Shown: positions 36,871-45,486 of the stretch, piece after piece
Layout of the letters: each line of letters starts with the position of its first letter
Position numbering within the stretch: the first letter of the stretch is position 1
NCBI RefSeq assembly: GCF_016862455.1
Contig: NZ_BOMZ01000042.1
Location: forward strand, 62,001-126,000
Direction: 5' to 3'
From: Actinoplanes utahensis
GTDB lineage: Bacteria > Actinomycetota > Actinomycetes > Mycobacteriales > Micromonosporaceae
DNA: 64,000 nt
Made by a program: the position numbers and the translations under genes
The notes under the pieces: model-generated
Databases searched by the model: none
What the model saw: only the letters and a program-made list of their open reading frames with translations
Told to the model about the DNA's origin: nothing

Positions 36871-37521
36871 TCAGCGTGCCGGGCTGACGAGGCCGGTGTC
36901 GTAGGCGATGATCGTCGCCTGCACCCGGTCGCGTGCCCCCAGCTTGCCGAGCAGGGCGTTGACGTGGGCTTTCACCGTTCCCACGCCGATGCCGAGGGCG
37001 GCGCCGATCTCCGCGTTCGACAGGCCCCGGGCGATCGCGGTGAGCACGTCCCGTTCGCGGGGGGTCAGCGCGTCCAGGCGCGGGTCGGCTGTGGGCGCGG
37101 CGGTGACCGTCCCGGCCGCGAAGGCGTCGATCAGGCCACGGGTCACGGCGGGGCTGAGCATGGCGTCACCGGCGGCGACGGTCCGGACCGCGGCCACCAG
37201 TTCGGCCGGCTGGGCGTCCTTGAGCAGGAACCCGGAGGCCCCCGCCCGTAGCGCCTGGAAGACGTAGGCGTCCTGGTGGAACGTGGTCAGCACGAGAACC
37301 CGCGGCGGGTTCGGCCCGGCGGTCAGGCGGGCGGTCGCGGTCAGCCCGTCGACACCGGGCATGCGCACGTCCATCAGGATCACGTCGGGCCGCAGTTCGG
37401 CGGCGAGGGCGATCGCGGCGGCGCCGTCACCGGCCTCCCCCACCACCTCGATGCCGGGTTGCGAACCGACGATCACGGCGAGCCCGGCCCTCACCATCAA
37501 CTGATCGTCGACGACCATCAC
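36871..37521 (-). CDS. NarL-family response regulator
   Basis: 216 residues. Receiver: VVDDQ (acid pair), phosphorylated Asp in VILMDVRMPG (~51), VLTTFHQD and FLLKDAQ lysine. The LuxR helix-turn-helix (148-210) has LTPRERDVLTAIARGLSNAEI and GVGTVKAHVNALLGKLG. Start GTG 37521 overlaps the kinase stop; an ATG follows at once. It is the output partner of the large kinase upstream. Confidence 0.93.
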   Translation of the reverse strand: MMVVDDQLMVRAGLAVIVGSQPGIEVVGEAGDGAAAIALAAELRPDVILMDVRMPGVDGLTATARLTAGPNPPRVLVLTTFHQDAYVFQALRAGASGFLLKDAQPAELVAAVRTVAAGDAMLSPAVTRGLIDAFAAGTVTAAPTADPRLDALTPRERDVLTAIARGLSNAEIGAALGIGVGTVKAHVNALLGKLGARDRVQATIIAYDTGLVSPAR

Positions 37522-39866
37522 TCGGATGCTGATGACGACACCTCTTCCACACGCGACGGGCCAGGCCCACCGGAATCGCGGCCCGGATCCGGGGCACCGG
37601 ATCCGGTGAGCGAGCCGCCACCCGAGCCGCCCGACGGACCAGGACCCATGGAGTCGTGGAGCGGGCCACCACCCGAACCGCCCGACGCGCCGGGGCCGGC
37701 GGACTCGTGGAGCGGGCCACCACCCGAACCGCCCGACGGACCGGGACCCACGGATTCGGGAAGCGAGCCACCACCCGAGGCGCCCGACGGACCGGAGCCC
37801 ACGGATTCGGGAAGCGGACCACCAACCGAGGCGCCGGGACCGGCGGGTTCGTGGGCCGGGCCGGAGCCGGCGGGACCGCGGGAAGGGGTCAGGCCGTCGA
37901 GGAGGGAGCGCATCGCGGTGAGGGCCTGGCGGGCTGCGCCGAGGACGCCGGGCAGGTCGCCGCGGTCGGCGGCGCCGGGCACGTCGGCGGCGTGGCGCAG
38001 AACCTCCTCGTGCAGGCCGGCGGCGATCCGCAGCCGTTCCGCGCGGGCGTGCAGCGCTGCCTGGTGCAGGGCGGCCGCCACGCCGCCCTCCTCACGCTGC
38101 TGTCGCCGGTCGCGGCGCCTCCGGGCGGCGAGGCCGGTTCCCCAGCAGGCCGCCGCGGGCACTGCCAGCAGGATCGCCAGGATCGGGGTGAGCAGGACGA
38201 CCGTAGCCGGCAGCAGTACGGCGCGGTCGTCGCCGAACTCCGGGTCGTCGGCCATGTCGGCGGCGATCATCACGGCCATGGTCAGCGCCCAGGAACCGGC
38301 GGCGGCCGGTACGGCGAGCCAGGTCACGGCGGGTTGCGCGCCACGGGAGCCGACGGCGTGGACCATCGCCAGTTCGGCGACGCAGCCGAAGACGAACACG
38401 TAGGCCAGACCGGCCGGTACCACCCCGGTGAGTACCAGCAGCGGGCCGAGGAGGCCGGTGAGAGCGGTCGCCAGCAGCGCCCACCACGGGGCGCGGCGGC
38501 GCAGCAGGATCGGGGCGGTGTGCGCGGCGTGGGCGAGCAGCACCAGCACGGTCGCGGCCGGTGACAAGCCCTCCTCGACGGCCAGGCTGATGCCCAGCAA
38601 CTGCACGGCCATCAGGGCGGCGGCGATGACCCCGTCGATCACGGTACGGCTGCGCAGTCCCGGCTTCGCCGCGTGCGGAACGGCCGCGTCCGGGAAGGTC
38701 ACCCGGACCCGCCAGCCGCCACCGTCCCGCGGCCCGGCCTCGAAGACGCCACCGGCCGACTGGGCCCGTTCCCGCATCCCGCCGAGGCCCCGCCCGCCAC
38801 CGAGCCCGACCATCGGGACCCCGCCACCGCGGCCGGCAGCCGGGGCGCCGCCGGGGCCGGCAGCCGAGCCGCTGTCACCGGCTCCGGCCACCGGGGCGCC
38901 GCCGCCGTCGTCCTCGACGAGCAGTTCCGCTTCCGTGTAACGCACCGTCACCCGGCCGCCCGGCGCGTACCGCAGGGTGTTGGTGAGCGCCTCCCGCACG
39001 ATGCCGTAGACCGCCGCGGAGATCGGTGGCCCGGCGGACGGGATGTCGAGGGTGATCCGCTGGCCGAGCGCCCGGAACCCTTCGGCCAGGTCGGTCAGGG
39101 CCGGTTCCTCCGCGGGCGCCGGGGCGGCCGGCATGATCGCGACGAGGCGGCGCAGGGCGTCGAGGGTGTCCCGGCCGGTACGCGCGGCGAAGTCGAGCGC
39201 CTCCGTCCGCAGGTCGGGCCGCTGGTCGCCGAGCATCTCCGCGGCCGACGCGTTGACCACGATGGACGTGAGGTGGTGCGCGGTGACGTCGTGCAGTTCG
39301 CGGGCGAGACGGCGGCGTTCGGCGTCGGCGGCCTCACGTTCGGCCTGCCGGGCGGAGGTGAGCCGGCGGGCGGCGGCCGCGCGTTCGGTGTTCCATCGGG
39401 CGCGCCGCCGGCCGAGCGCGGCGACCACACTGTGCATCACGACCGCCAGGCCGACGAGGTACGGGTAGTCGGCGCCGATCCCGTCCTGCACGGCCGCGAG
39501 GGCGCTGTCCCAGACGATCAGGGCGAGCACCGCGTACAGGACCTGCCGGGCCGGCGCGCGAACGGCGACGCTGAACAGCGCGACGACCGTGGTCAGCGAG
39601 ATGATCAGCAGTGCGTCGCCGGTCTCCAGCCACTGCCGCCCGGTGGGTGCCGCGACGGCCGCGAGCACGTTGCCGGCCAGCACCCCGGCGAACGCGGGCA
39701 CCGGCCGTTCCCGGCGGAAGCCGAGCGCGAACCCGGCGAGCAGGCAGGCGGCGGTGGCCCCGGCCGCGGCCAGGGCCGGTACGGGGTCACCGCGCAACAG
39801 TGGGAACCCCGGCCAGAAGAGCAGCTGTCCCGCCACGATCAGCACGGGAAGCGTCCATCTGGCCAT
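37518..39866 (-). CDS. duplicated-architecture sensor histidine kinase
   Basis: 782 residues. The first unit has hydrophobic helices (1-150), a HisKA_3 domain with histidine in LARELHDVTAHHLTSI (~190) and a HATPase domain (GIVREALTNTLRYAPGG, RGLGGMRERAQSAGG; ~280-390) with a Gly-rich loop. A second membrane block follows (~410-580), then a decayed HisKA_3-like helix pair RLRIAAGLHEEVLRHA (~600) and a Gly/Ser/Pro tail of ~20-residue repeats (660-782). The second unit lacks an ATPase domain, so it may sense or dimerise. ATG 39866 chosen because the frame upstream runs through hairpin repeats. Translationally coupled to the NarL regulator. Confidence 0.88.
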   Translation of the reverse strand: MARWTLPVLIVAGQLLFWPGFPLLRGDPVPALAAAGATAACLLAGFALGFRRERPVPAFAGVLAGNVLAAVAAPTGRQWLETGDALLIISLTTVVALFSVAVRAPARQVLYAVLALIVWDSALAAVQDGIGADYPYLVGLAVVMHSVVAALGRRRARWNTERAAAARRLTSARQAEREAADAERRRLARELHDVTAHHLTSIVVNASAAEMLGDQRPDLRTEALDFAARTGRDTLDALRRLVAIMPAAPAPAEEPALTDLAEGFRALGQRITLDIPSAGPPISAAVYGIVREALTNTLRYAPGGRVTVRYTEAELLVEDDGGGAPVAGAGDSGSAAGPGGAPAAGRGGGVPMVGLGGGRGLGGMRERAQSAGGVFEAGPRDGGGWRVRVTFPDAAVPHAAKPGLRSRTVIDGVIAAALMAVQLLGISLAVEEGLSPAATVLVLLAHAAHTAPILLRRRAPWWALLATALTGLLGPLLVLTGVVPAGLAYVFVFGCVAELAMVHAVGSRGAQPAVTWLAVPAAAGSWALTMAVMIAADMADDPEFGDDRAVLLPATVVLLTPILAILLAVPAAACWGTGLAARRRRDRRQQREEGGVAAALHQAALHARAERLRIAAGLHEEVLRHAADVPGAADRGDLPGVLGAARQALTAMRSLLDGLTPSRGPAGSGPAHEPAGPGASVGGPLPESVGSGPSGASGGGSLPESVGPGPSGGSGGGPLHESAGPGASGGSGGGPLHDSMGPGPSGGSGGGSLTGSGAPDPGRDSGGPGPSRVEEVSSSASE
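37590..37870. repeat. minisatellite encoding kinase C-terminal tail
   Basis: Four to five ~66-bp units containing GGACCATCCACCCGA-type and GGGAAGCG/GTGGAGCG blocks encode SVGPGPSGGSGGGPLHE-like repeats at the kinase C-terminus. Confidence 0.75.
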
Positions 39867-39891
39867 GCGCGAGATGCTATCGACAAGCCGG

Positions 39892-40045
39892 CGTGCGAGG
39901 TCCGGCCGCCGCCCGCGCCCCACATGGGGTCGCAGCGTCCGGGCGTGCGGAGTCCGGCCGCCGTCCGCGCCCCGCACGGGTCAGAGCGGCCCGGTGTGCG
40001 GAGTCCGGCCACTTCCGTCCGCGCCCGAACTCCGCACGCGGGGTC
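39892..40045. repeat. family B hairpins, copies 2-4
   Basis: Three GTGCGGAGTCCGGCC...CGCGCC...CCGCAC units (near 39892-39930, 39945-39982 and 39994-40045), the last with perfect GTGCGGAGT/ACTCCGCAC arms, separated by GGGTCAGAGCGGCCCGG. The last unit contains the stop codon of the acyl-CoA ligase gene. The array occupies the whole gap upstream of the kinase. Confidence 0.8.
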
Positions 40046-41648
40046 AGAGCGGCCCGGCCGGGAGTTCGCGGCGCAGGAGTTTGCCTGTCGGGTTGCGGGG
40101 CAGGTCGTCGACGAACACCACGTCGCGGGGCACCTTGTAGCGGGCCAGGTTGGCGCGGACGAACTCGCGGATCTCCTGCGGGTCCCGGGCCGATTCGTCG
40201 GTGGGGACGATGAAGGCCCGCAGCCGGGTGCCGAAGTCCGCGTCGTCGACGCCGATGACCGCGGCGTCGAGGACGTCCTCGCGGGCGGCGAGCAGGTTCT
40301 CCACCTCGAGCGGGTAGACGTTCTCACCCCCCGAAATGATCATGTCGTCGTCCCGGCCGTCGATGTAGAGCAGGCCGTCGGCGTCGAAGTGGCCCTGGTC
40401 GCCGGTGGCCATGTACCCGTCGATGATCTGCTTGTGCTGGCCGTCGGTGTAGCCCTCGAACGGGATGCCGGTGCGCACGAAGACCCGGGCCTTGACGTCC
40501 GGTTCGGTGACCGCTGCGTCGTTCGCGTCGTAGAGGGCGACCTTCACGGTGACCGGGGGCCGCCCGACCGTACCCGGGGATCTGCGCAGCTCGTGGGGTT
40601 GTGCGACGGAGGCGACGGCGACCTCGGTGGAGCCGTAGACGTTGTACAGCACGTCGCCGAAGGTGTTCTGGAACCGCTCGCACAGGTCGGGCGGCAGCGC
40701 GGACCCGGCCAGGAACACCGTCCTCAGCGACGACGTGTCGTACTTGGCGATGACGTCGGGGCCGAGCGCGAGGATCCGGTTGAGCACGGTCGGAACGGCG
40801 ACGAGCATGTGCGCCCGGTGCTCGGCGAGGGCGGCGAGGATGCGTTCGGCGTCGATGCGACGCAGCAGGACGGCATGGTTGGCCAGCGAGAGCCCGACCG
40901 TCCAGGCGCCGAATCCGGTGGCGTGGAACAACGGGGACGCGATCACCGCCGTACCCTGCCGGGGGAAGTCGATCCGGTCCGCGATCACGGCGCTGGCCAG
41001 CGGCGACACCTTGGTACGCGGCGCCCCTTTGGGCAGGCCGGTGGTGCCGCTGGTGAGGATGATGAAGCCGCCCGGCTTGTCCGGGAGCGGCAGCGGGATC
41101 GTGGTCGGCTCGGCGGCGGTGAACTCGTCCACCGACAGCAGCCCGGCGGGCCGGACGTAACCGTCGTCCTCCCAGCTCAGGTAGCGCGGCAGGTCGTCCG
41201 GGAGGCCGTCGACCAGGTCGGCGAACTCACTGTCGTACATCAGGAATCGGACGTTCTCCCGCTTCATCACCTCGGCGAGCTGGGACGCGGCCAGGCCGGT
41301 GTTGAGCATGGCCAGCCGCCGTCCGGCGCGGGCGGTCCCGGCGATCGCCAGGGCCAGGCCGCGGTGGTCCCGGGCCAGCACCCCGATGATCGACTTCGCT
41401 GGCAGGTCCACCTTGCGCAGTGCGTGCGCGAGAGCGTTGGAACGCTGGAAGAACTGCTGGTAGGTCCAGGTCCCGCGCTCGTCGGTGAGGGCGGGCAGGT
41501 CGGGGTGTTCGGCGGCGGCCTTCTCGACGAGGGCGGCCTGCGGTCCGAGTCTGGCGTTGTTGCCGGCCGCCTTGATCAGGCGGTCCGGGCGCAGAAGGTT
41601 GACGATGCCTATCTGGTGCATCCGCAGCACCGCTTGCAGCGTGCTCAC
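40044..41648 (-). CDS. acyl-CoA synthetase (AMP-forming, FadD-like)
   Basis: 534 residues of the ANL superfamily. It activates a fatty acid as acyl-AMP then acyl-CoA. Motifs: P-loop ILTSGTTGLPKGAPR (~190), SPLFHATGFGAW, YNVYGSTEVA (~345), YMATGDQGHFD (~418), GRDDDMIISGGENVYP (~436) and the C-terminal lysine in PTGKLLRREL (~525). Its start lies 4 bp after the stop of the thiolase-crotonase fusion, so it is the second gene of that operon. Substrate chain not predictable by eye. Confidence 0.93.
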   Translation of the reverse strand: MSTLQAVLRMHQIGIVNLLRPDRLIKAAGNNARLGPQAALVEKAAAEHPDLPALTDERGTWTYQQFFQRSNALAHALRKVDLPAKSIIGVLARDHRGLALAIAGTARAGRRLAMLNTGLAASQLAEVMKRENVRFLMYDSEFADLVDGLPDDLPRYLSWEDDGYVRPAGLLSVDEFTAAEPTTIPLPLPDKPGGFIILTSGTTGLPKGAPRTKVSPLASAVIADRIDFPRQGTAVIASPLFHATGFGAWTVGLSLANHAVLLRRIDAERILAALAEHRAHMLVAVPTVLNRILALGPDVIAKYDTSSLRTVFLAGSALPPDLCERFQNTFGDVLYNVYGSTEVAVASVAQPHELRRSPGTVGRPPVTVKVALYDANDAAVTEPDVKARVFVRTGIPFEGYTDGQHKQIIDGYMATGDQGHFDADGLLYIDGRDDDMIISGGENVYPLEVENLLAAREDVLDAAVIGVDDADFGTRLRAFIVPTDESARDPQEIREFVRANLARYKVPRDVVFVDDLPRNPTGKLLRRELPAGPL

Positions 41649-41651
41649 AGT

Positions 41652-44600
41652 TCAGCCCTTCCATTGGGGTGGCCGGTTCTCGGCGAACGCGCGGACGCCC
41701 TCGACGGCGTCCGCGGAGCCGATCACCTCGCCGGCGATGTCGGAGAGACGGTCGAAGGCCTCCGCGGCGCCCCAGTCGCGGTGTTCGTCGACGATGCGTT
41801 TCGAGAGCAGGACGGCCAGGGGCGCGTTCGCGGCGATGTCCTGGGCGAGCTCCAGCGCGGTGCTGAAGGCTTTGCCCGGTGACGTGACACGGTTGATCAC
41901 GCCCAGTTCGTGCAGCCGGCGGGCGGGCATCGGCTCGCCGGTCAGGGCCAGTTCCAGGGCGGTGCTGCGGGGCAGGCTCTGCGCGAGCCGGAGCACCCCG
42001 CCGGCCGCGGCGACCAGGCCGCGTTTCACCTCGGGGATGCCGAAGGCGGCGTCCTCCGCGGCGACGATCAGGTCGGCGGCGAGGGCGAGTTCGCACCCGC
42101 CGGCCAGGGCGGCGCCTTCGACGGCCGCGATCAGCGGTTTCACCGGCGGCCGGGCGGTGATGCCGAGCAGGCCGCGACCTTCGGTGACCGGGTACTCGCC
42201 GCGGGCGGCGGCCTTGAGGTCCATGCCGCTGCTGAACACGGTGTCCGAACCGGTCAGCACCGCCACCCGGGCGATCGGGTCGGCTTCGAAGTCGTCGACC
42301 GCCTTCTCCAGAGCACGGGCAAGAGCAAGATCGATGGCATTGCGTACGGCGGGCCGGTTCAGCCGCCACACGGTCACCGGTCCGTGCCACTCGACGATCA
42401 GTCCCGGTTCCGGTGGCGCCGGGAACGCGGCCCGCCCGGTGTCCACCACGGTCACCGCGGTCCCGTCGATCTCCAGCCGCCACCCGATCGGATCCACCCC
42501 CGAACGTGTGGGGTTCGGCCGCCCATCGCGCCCGAAATCCACATACTCTCCGGCACCGGAATCACCGTCAGCGCCCGCCGAACCGCCCAGCCCCAGCGAC
42601 GGGTCAGCCGCATCCACCGCTGCGGCTTCGGCCGGAGACCCTGTCAGCAAGTCCGACATTTTAGAAATGCCGGCTAGGCGGAGGACCACCCGGTCGCCGG
42701 CGGGCGTGAGGGCCGTGATGACGGCGGCCTCGGCGCGGCCGTCACGGGCGTACGGAATCGTGTACGCCTCGAGAACCGCCGGACCTCGATACGAGCTCAG
42801 CGCGCGCCGGGCCGGGGGCCGCGGCAACCGCGGATCCACGTCGATGTCCCGGAACAGCGCGCGGGGCGGCCGGGCCGACAGCACGGTCGCCGCGTGCTTG
42901 GTCAGGTACCAGCCGAGCGCCGTCGCCAGTCCGTGGCTCGACGGGTCGGCCCGCAGCAGCGGCACCAGGTTGGCGATCGCGTGACTGGTGTAGTTGTTGC
43001 CCGGCCCGCCCGCGAAGGTCAGCCCGCCGGTGACGGTGAGCGGCCGGGACGGGTCGTCGATCGGCAGCCCGAGTTCGAGGGCCGCGATCTGCACGGCGGA
43101 CGGGAAGCACGCGTACAGATCGATGTGCTCGACCTGGTCGATGGTGAGCCCGCTGTGCCCGAGGACCGCGTCACCGATCGCCTTGATCGCCGGGGAGCCG
43201 GCCAGGTCGGCACGCTCGGTGACGAACCATTCGTCGGCGCCGTGCGCTCCGGCGTGCAGGAACACCCACCGGCTCTGATCGATCCCGGCTTCCTGAGCCG
43301 CCTCAGCACTGCACACGATGAGCCCGGTGCCCTGGTTGACCTGGAGGTTCGCGGTGAGCAGCTTCGGGTAGGGCGCGGCGATCATGCGGTTGGCCGCGCT
43401 CGGCGTGGCCAGTTCCCCGGCGGTGCAGGCGGTGGGCTGCCACGCGTGCGGGTTGGCCGCGGCGATCGCCGCGTACCCGGCCCACAGTTCGGTGATCCGC
43501 TTCAGGTGCTCGTCCGGGGTGAGGCCGAGCCGCCCGCGGACGGCCGATTCGATGAGCGCGTAGAGGTAGATCGGCGCGACCAGCCCGGCGGCGGTCTCCG
43601 GATCGTTGTTGGCGGGGGCGTCGCTGCCGACGGTCCGGCCGGGTTCGGTCCCGTCCGGCTGCACCGGCCAGCCGAGCGGGCGGGCGGCGCGTTCGGCGGC
43701 CGCCGCGGTGGAGGCGGCTTCCGCGCCGCCGACCAGGGCGATCGAGGCGCGGCCCGCGGCGATGTCGGCGGCCACGTCGTTGAGCAGCCGCAACGAGCCG
43801 TCGCCGCCGAAGATGGTGGTCTGCACGGTGCGGCCGGGCCGGGCGCCGGCTTGCTCGGCGAGGAGCGCCGCGCCGTCCGGGTATTGCCACGAGACGCTTG
43901 CCACGTACCCCGCAAGGTCTGCTTCTCTCAGGATGCCCTCGGCGCCGCTGTCGGTGGCGGCCAGCCGCAACGCCCGCACCGCGAGGGAGACCGGATCGCC
44001 GCCGGCGGGGTCGGTGGACTTCTCGGTGACCTGCCCGGCGCCGACGATCACCGGCGTCCAGGGGTCGATCTCCTCGCCGGTGCGCTCGAAGAGGACGGGT
44101 GCGGGCTTGGGCTTGGGCGCCGCGCTTGCGGCTTTTCTAGGGGTACGGGGTGAGCGTTCCGCCGACAGCGCCGCCGACCCGAGCGCGTGCAGGGAATTGC
44201 GCATGGCGTCGGCGAGGTTCCGCGCGACCATCGGCCCGAGCGGCCCGTCCGCGGAGCCGCCCTCGACACCGCCGTCGAACCGCACCACCGAACCGCCGTC
44301 ACCGGGCGTCACGGACAGGTAGAAACCGACGGTGATCCCCATCGGGGCGGTGCCCTCGAACCAGACGGCCCGGTCCGGCACCACGCCGGTGACCGTCCAG
44401 CGGACCTCGCTCGGCACTCCCATCATCTTGATCCGCTGCCGGAACCGCACCCCCTCGGCGAACCCGGCGGGCGGCTGGTCGATCCATCCGGCGTGCTGGA
44501 GCACCCAGTCGGGCATCCGTTCCGGGTCGACCAGCACCGCGTACACCTGCTCGGCGGTGGCCTCGACCCGCACCGTCACCGAGCACGGGTGGGCGAGCCG

Positions 44601-44726
44601 GCGGGGTGGCTCGACGGCGGCGGGCGGTGCGGGCGGCTCCGGCCGGCTGCGGCTCAGCACCGTGGCGGCGGCCGCGCGGGCGACGGCCAGGCCGGCACGG
44701 AGTCTGGCGGGATAGGACCCAGGCAT
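41652..44726 (-). CDS. SRPBCC-thiolase-crotonase three-domain fusion
   Basis: 1024 residues. (1) SRPBCC/START-like lipid-binding domain (45-195; VTVRVEATAEQVYAVLVDPERMPDWV). (2) Acetyl-CoA acetyltransferase-like domain (225-690; VIVGAGQVTEK, QVNQGTGLIVCSAEAA, LYACFPSAVQIAALELG, GGPGNNYTSHA). The usual nucleophile position reads TTIFGGDGS with no cysteine, so thiolysis is doubtful. (3) Enoyl-CoA hydratase/isomerase domain (765-1015; FSSGMDLKAAARG, AVEGAALAGGCELALAAD, GIPEVKRGL). It probably acts on acyl-CoA substrates with the ligase and acyl-CoA dehydrogenase nearby. A family B hairpin falls inside the linker before domain 3. Start ATG 44726 with AGGGGG upstream. Confidence 0.9.
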   Translation of the reverse strand: MPGSYPARLRAGLAVARAAAATVLSRSRPEPPAPPAAVEPPRRLAHPCSVTVRVEATAEQVYAVLVDPERMPDWVLQHAGWIDQPPAGFAEGVRFRQRIKMMGVPSEVRWTVTGVVPDRAVWFEGTAPMGITVGFYLSVTPGDGGSVVRFDGGVEGGSADGPLGPMVARNLADAMRNSLHALGSAALSAERSPRTPRKAASAAPKPKPAPVLFERTGEEIDPWTPVIVGAGQVTEKSTDPAGGDPVSLAVRALRLAATDSGAEGILREADLAGYVASVSWQYPDGAALLAEQAGARPGRTVQTTIFGGDGSLRLLNDVAADIAAGRASIALVGGAEAASTAAAAERAARPLGWPVQPDGTEPGRTVGSDAPANNDPETAAGLVAPIYLYALIESAVRGRLGLTPDEHLKRITELWAGYAAIAAANPHAWQPTACTAGELATPSAANRMIAAPYPKLLTANLQVNQGTGLIVCSAEAAQEAGIDQSRWVFLHAGAHGADEWFVTERADLAGSPAIKAIGDAVLGHSGLTIDQVEHIDLYACFPSAVQIAALELGLPIDDPSRPLTVTGGLTFAGGPGNNYTSHAIANLVPLLRADPSSHGLATALGWYLTKHAATVLSARPPRALFRDIDVDPRLPRPPARRALSSYRGPAVLEAYTIPYARDGRAEAAVITALTPAGDRVVLRLAGISKMSDLLTGSPAEAAAVDAADPSLGLGGSAGADGDSGAGEYVDFGRDGRPNPTRSGVDPIGWRLEIDGTAVTVVDTGRAAFPAPPEPGLIVEWHGPVTVWRLNRPAVRNAIDLALARALEKAVDDFEADPIARVAVLTGSDTVFSSGMDLKAAARGEYPVTEGRGLLGITARPPVKPLIAAVEGAALAGGCELALAADLIVAAEDAAFGIPEVKRGLVAAAGGVLRLAQSLPRSTALELALTGEPMPARRLHELGVINRVTSPGKAFSTALELAQDIAANAPLAVLLSKRIVDEHRDWGAAEAFDRLSDIAGEVIGSADAVEGVRAFAENRPPQWKG
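42506..42545. repeat. family B hairpin, copy 5 (in coding frame)
   Basis: GTGTGGGGTTCGGCCGCCCA followed by CGCGCCCGAAATCCACA has the same layout as the intergenic family B copies. It encodes part of a linker (VDFGRDGRPNPTRSGVD) between the thiolase-like and crotonase domains. Confidence 0.7.
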
Positions 44727-44847
44727 CGACGCCCCCTAACAGTCTGCCGTGACGGTAAGGGCGTGACGTGGGTCACGGCAAGAGCCTGGCGAGCGCCGAG
44801 CATCAGCTGTATGGACGCAATTAACCGTCAAGTCGTACGGTAAAGCG
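44727..44847. promoter_or_regulatory. divergent promoter with TetR operator candidates
   Basis: GCCGTGAC (44746-44753) and GTCACGGC (44772-44779) are perfect 8-bp arms around an 18-bp spacer. ACCGTCAAGTCGTACGGT follows near 44824-44841. Either could bind the TetR protein starting at 44848 and control both directions. Confidence 0.5.
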
Positions 44848-45486
44848 GTGAAACGCACCCAGGCACAGCGCAGCGAGGCCACCCGAGGCAGGATCCTGGA
44901 GGCCACGATGCAGTGCCTGGTCGAGCGCGGTTACGCGGAGACCACCACCGCCGAGGTCCTGGCCCGCGCCGACGTCCCCCGCGGCACGCTGCTGCACCAC
45001 TTCCCCACCAAGGTGGACCTTCTCGTCGCCGCGGTGCAATATGTGGCGGGCCGTCGCACCGAGGCCCTGAGCGCCGAACTGGCCGCCGTCCCGTCCGAGG
45101 TGGACCGCCTCGACGCGCTCGTCGACATCATCTGGCGGCACTTCTCCTCGCCGCTGTTCTGGGCCGCGCTCGAGCTGTGGAACGCGGCCCGCACCGACAC
45201 CGAACTGCGCGCCGCGCTGCTCCCGGTGGAGAAAGAGATCTTCGCCGTCCTGCACGACCGGGCCCGCGATCTGCTCGCCGAGAGCTCGCCCGGAGATCCA
45301 CGGGTGCCGACCGTGGTCGAGTTCAGTTACGAGGTCCTCACCGGACTGGCCATGACCGGCATCGTCAGCGGCGACCTGGGCCGCCGCGAACTGCTCATCC
45401 GCCGCTGGAAGCGGGCGGCCGCGATCCTCCTCGGCCACCGCGATCCGTCCACCCTCGTTGAACGTGCCCGCTCGAAGGAGAGTTGA
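44848..45486 (+). CDS. TetR family regulator of the acyl-CoA block
   Basis: 212 residues. Helix-turn-helix MQCLVERGYAETTTAEVLARADVPRGTLLHHFPTKVDLL (about 20-58) and a C-terminal ligand-binding half (FWAALELWNAARTDTELR, TVVEFSYEVLTGLAMTGIV). The GTG at 44848 follows a short AT-containing spacer. It overlaps the acyl-CoA dehydrogenase ATG by one base and is divergent from the fusion/ligase operon; it probably responds to an acyl-CoA. Confidence 0.9.
   Translation: MKRTQAQRSEATRGRILEATMQCLVERGYAETTTAEVLARADVPRGTLLHHFPTKVDLLVAAVQYVAGRRTEALSAELAAVPSEVDRLDALVDIIWRHFSSPLFWAALELWNAARTDTELRAALLPVEKEIFAVLHDRARDLLAESSPGDPRVPTVVEFSYEVLTGLAMTGIVSGDLGRRELLIRRWKRAAAILLGHRDPSTLVERARSKES

Noticed and set aside
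38673..41882. Very long plus-strand open frame opposite the kinase and acyl-CoA ligase genes
   Set aside because: Its translation is Arg/Gly/Val-rich with no domain; it is the antisense shadow of two clear minus-strand genes.
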